The position numbers and the translations under genes were made by a program. A DNA stretch of 64,000 nucleotides from Macrotrachela quadricornifera (taxonomy: Eukaryota; Rotifera; Eurotatoria; Philodinida; Philodinidae), in NCBI GenBank assembly GCA_022393335.1, contig JAJEKB010000937.1:22726-86725 (forward strand). The letters are read 5' to 3'. Within the stretch, counting starts at the first letter, position 1. Each line of letters begins with the position of its first letter. Under the pieces are notes generated by a model. That model worked only from the letters and a program-made list of their open reading frames with translations, was not told where the DNA came from and searched no databases. Positions 60,471 to 64,000 of this stretch are shown here, piece by piece.

Positions 60471-63400
60471 TGAGATATGATGATATGGAATACAAAAGTA
60501 TTAATAAAAAAACCAATCTGAAACAATAAATACATCTGTTCGATAAGCTGAAAAAAACAAATACGTTAAGATAATAGTAATACAACTGACAGATGTATTA
60601 TTACATAGTTTCTATTTGCTTTATTCTTCTTACTTTTAGTACGACATGAATATAAACTGTTGAGAGTATCAGTAAAACGTACTTACTTTGTCTTATCGAA
60701 CTAAAGAATAAAAAAGATGTATTAATAAACCTAATCCTTTTTAGTGAAAGTATTTCAATCAGATTTTCTTTTCTTTTTAATATTTCAATGCAATAGGTTT
60801 ACTGGAAATCTGCTTACCATTGAATATATAGTGATTTTATATAAGCTTGACGTTTTTCTTTTCTATTTTATAACATTTTCATTAAATAGAAGGAATAGAA
60901 AAAAAAATCTATTTTATTAATTAAAAAGTACTCATAAACTCATCGCATTATAGCAGATTTAACTAACAATGTTATTTAAAAAATCATAATAAATTGAACT
61001 TGGTTCTTTCGACTAAATTATTTTCAAAAGAAAAAATCTAGAATAGTTTTGTAATTGTTTGTTTCTATAGCTTAGAGACATTTATGAAATATAAATAGGG
61101 TCATCTATTTCCTTTGGTTTCAATTATCAAAAAGAATATTTCCTGATGCTAATTTCCTGTTGTCATATTTTAAGAAAAAAGAAATACATATATGTATTGT
61201 CTACAATCCAATATATATATATATATATCTTACTAAAAACTTTGTTGATATATTATTTTGTTGTTTTTTACTTGTTAAAGTTGGATGAATTAAGTAGAGT
61301 TCTTTTTTTTCTATATTCTGAGAATACGAAATGCAATTAGACCGTAAAAGAGAAATTTTTAGTTCTAATAGAAATAAGAGAAATAATGGTAATTACTTTT
61401 CTTAACGTCCTTAGTATGCTTCATAATCCAAGAACAAAAAGAAAATTATAGCATTAAGACCTACTTTGTTTCATAATGTATTTCTATGGTAAAATGTTGT
61501 TTTGATATATTTTTACATTATGTGCAGCTTATTATAATTAAATATTTAGATAAATGAAAAGCATGATTATTAGATATTAATAACTCAAACAACCTATGTA
61601 TACATGCAAAAGTGACATCGACAGATGATGATTAATTTAGAACGGATGGTTAGTACCAATAATTCCTCGATGATCGTATCCCCAAAAAAAGAAAAGCATT
61701 ATATTTATATTTTAAGACATTTCTTTCATTGGCACTTCTTCATGATTTCTTCTTTTCTATACTGTCTTCATTTATTAATAAAAATAGATTGTATGCGTGA
61801 ATAAAAGACAGAAAAATCAATTTCTCATTTTTTTCTTCTCTTCATGCTTCCACTCAAAAAGAATCATTATATTCGTCCTGCTAACTTATTCATTTTTTTA
61901 TAAGAAAATATAGACACATTGACAAATACAAAACATTTTTCTTTTTGTTAATACTCGATCTATTTATTATTTTTTGAGGATGTGTGTATATGAAAGAAAC
62001 AAGAAGAAGAAGAAGAAAAAAAAAGCCGAGAAACATAAGAAAAAAACCTACCGTATTGTTACAATAATATAACAGATTGTTTCGTTACATATTGTTCGTT
62101 TCCTCTAGAGTGTATAATACTGACATAAAAGAATAGTGAAAACTATTTTTAGCTAAACAGTAATATTGATTTCTCATATTCTTAATATATAAATAAGAAA
62201 AAAATCTTTTGATTTCCGTCTGAGAGGTTCTTCTAGGTCAGTCTAACCGATCATCTATATAAAAATATCAACTGATAATTTCCGAAAAAAACAATTTGAT
62301 CTACTATCTCATATTACCATATATTAGACAATAATATTATAGAACTAAAAAATAAAATGAACAATAGTAATTTTCTTGCCGATTTTAAGTGCAAGAATGA
62401 ATCGAAACAATTCAATGATCGACACATTTTATCTATTTATTCAATTATAACAACGAAAAGAGAAGAAATCTAGTATATTATTGATAATGCTATACACGAT
62501 CTATGTCTCTAATGTATGAATGCGTGATCTATGTCTCTATGGAATTTCATATAAATTATAAGCGAGAAAATTGATAAATGAAATATAATATAGGAAAAAA
62601 AAAGATCTAGTAATCATATCTCAACTTCAAATAAAATATTTGATATATTAAAAATATATTATTTGTAATCTTCTTATCTTCATAATATAACACATGAAAA
62701 AAAAGTACAACCATTATGTATATCTAATGAAATGAAATGTCTATTTTCAGTATGAGAAGTAACACAAGTATAGAAATATTATATATTACAGTGAACAAAA
62801 AATAATATTAAGATACATATGATATCCATAAAAAAACTATATTAGTGCATTTCAAAAGCTTCATTTACTGAAAAAGTCATTTTGTTTACGGATTCAAAGA
62901 ATAATTTTAATATATCTTATTGAATAAGAACATATGATGTAAGACTACCGCCCCCTCAAAAATCGATTTGACATTAAATATATTCAAATTATATGAAATT
63001 TTCAGGATACATCAAGATTATAGTGAAGAGATTATGGTAACATTTTCAAATATATATCATGATGTTTGAAGAAGATATTTACTAGATAAAATTTGATAAT
63101 ATCTTATTTGATGACCCCGAAAGTAATTACGTACCTATATTCTATATATTTAGTTTTTCTTGCTTGTCAAATCATACAAAGATGCTTAACTATGACGGAA
63201 CTCTTTCTTTTCATGTGAAGAAGGATGATTAGTTGATGTGTTAAGAAATTTTCTAAAGGTGTACTTCTATTTAGATTAGTATTTGAATTAATAAAAAAAA
63301 CAAGCCTTAATTAAAAAATGAGACATTATATTTTGATATACTTATTCAAACAAAAATAAATCAATATATAGAATGAAGATCTATAAGATACTTTGAGATA

Positions 63401-64000
63401 CATAATAAGAAACAATAGAAACACATTTTCTGTTGCTTTCTAAATAAATGATGGAAGTCATCAAAAAACTTTAGTAGAAAATGACATGAAATATAATTAA
63501 CCATTTCATTTGTAAAAGAATAAACCTAACACTATCCTTTTATGTACTTAACTCAATTTGGATTTTTTCAAATTACAATATACTTTCTATTTTTAGAAAG
63601 TGGGAGTACTATTAATTGAATTTGCATTTTATTCCATATCTTAAATCGTATTTTTTACTTATTCACCTAATTATAAAAAATGCAAAATTCCCTGTTGTTT
63701 CTAGTGAGTATTAATGTAGCAGATAGAAGATAGCATGCAATATCATATGCTTTATTTTCTATATATATAATATTTTAATTGTTATTGTATATTTAAAGTC
63801 ACAAGATTCAAATGTATTAAATAACACGACTTACGTACTCTAAGTTTGAAAGCATAATTCATATGACTTTAGTTTCTGTTAGCCCATATACTACATGCCA
63901 CTCATCTCTGCCTTATCTAATGATTTACATATAAAAACACACGCATGAATGCAAGCGATATGCACATGATCCTGACAGATTGCTAGAGGAGGAAAAAAAA
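60471..64000. other. 3.5-kb gene-poor end of window
   Basis: Very AT-rich, an (AT)n run at 61210-61229, and a small local duplication around 62500-62540 (GATCTATGTCTCTA twice, 35 bases apart). No conserved coding region on either strand. Confidence 0.5.

Overview
The window is a strongly AT-rich piece of a small, intron-rich metazoan genome. Introns are mostly 50-90 bases with clean GT...AG ends, and most genes have clear animal orthologues: stomatin, actin, ACBD6, C1orf50, CLCN7, DRG2, ATP5MF, RBM24/38 and LIM proteins. Closely spaced same-strand genes with a splice acceptor just before the downstream ATG, near-identical dispersed gene copies, and an intronless bacterial-type flavin monooxygenase together suggest a bdelloid rotifer. 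That assignment is inference from gene content and architecture. Two 10-N runs (2998-3007 and 31948-31957) show that this is a scaffold.

Layout. 0-3 kb: a stomatin-like gene (+) with up to four alternative first exons, cut by the first gap. 3-4 kb: an actin gene (-), also cut by that gap. 4.8-6.85 kb: an operon-like pair (-), C1orf50-like then ACBD6-like. 7-11 kb: no recognisable gene. 11.2-12.6 kb: an orphan class A GPCR (-). 12.6-19 kb: a gene desert with a 188-bp tandem duplication and a degenerate repeat. 19-22.3 kb: a catalytically dead, membrane-anchored cholinesterase-like adhesion protein (-). 23.1-23.5 kb: an orphan single-exon ORF (-). 24.9-30.3 kb: a second operon-like pair (-), DRG2 then a CLC-7-type transporter. 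30.9-32.2 kb: a second actin gene (+), divergent from DRG2. 32.8-33.4 kb: ATP synthase subunit f (+). 34.5 kb: a small membrane protein with an acidic tail. 37.3-38.3 kb: an atypical Ras-like GTPase (+). 39.9-40.7 kb: an Asn/Asp-rich orphan (+). 40.8-43.3 kb: an Ig-like transmembrane gene (+) with a broken reading frame. 43.7-45.9 kb: RBM24/38-like RNA-binding protein (+). 47.5-48.2 kb: three-LIM protein (-). 50.1-52.0 kb: a nuclear-looking Ser/Pro-rich orphan (-). 52.3-53.9 kb: intronless FAD monooxygenase (+), a candidate horizontal acquisition. 54.9-57.1 kb: PPTC7-like PP2C phosphatase (+). 58.1-60.5 kb: a second orphan GPCR (-). 60.5-64 kb: nothing recognisable.

The genes do not form one pathway; this is ordinary chromosomal sequence with mixed housekeeping and receptor genes. 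The most notable points are the phase-matched alternative first exons of the stomatin gene; the two inverted actin copies, whose identity stops abruptly inside the gene while their promoters share a CArG box; the operon-like pairs; the intronless bacterial-like monooxygenase; and the esterase-like protein with all three triad residues replaced. I saw no CRISPR array, rRNA, tRNA or intact transposon. Exon limits come from reading splice sites by eye.
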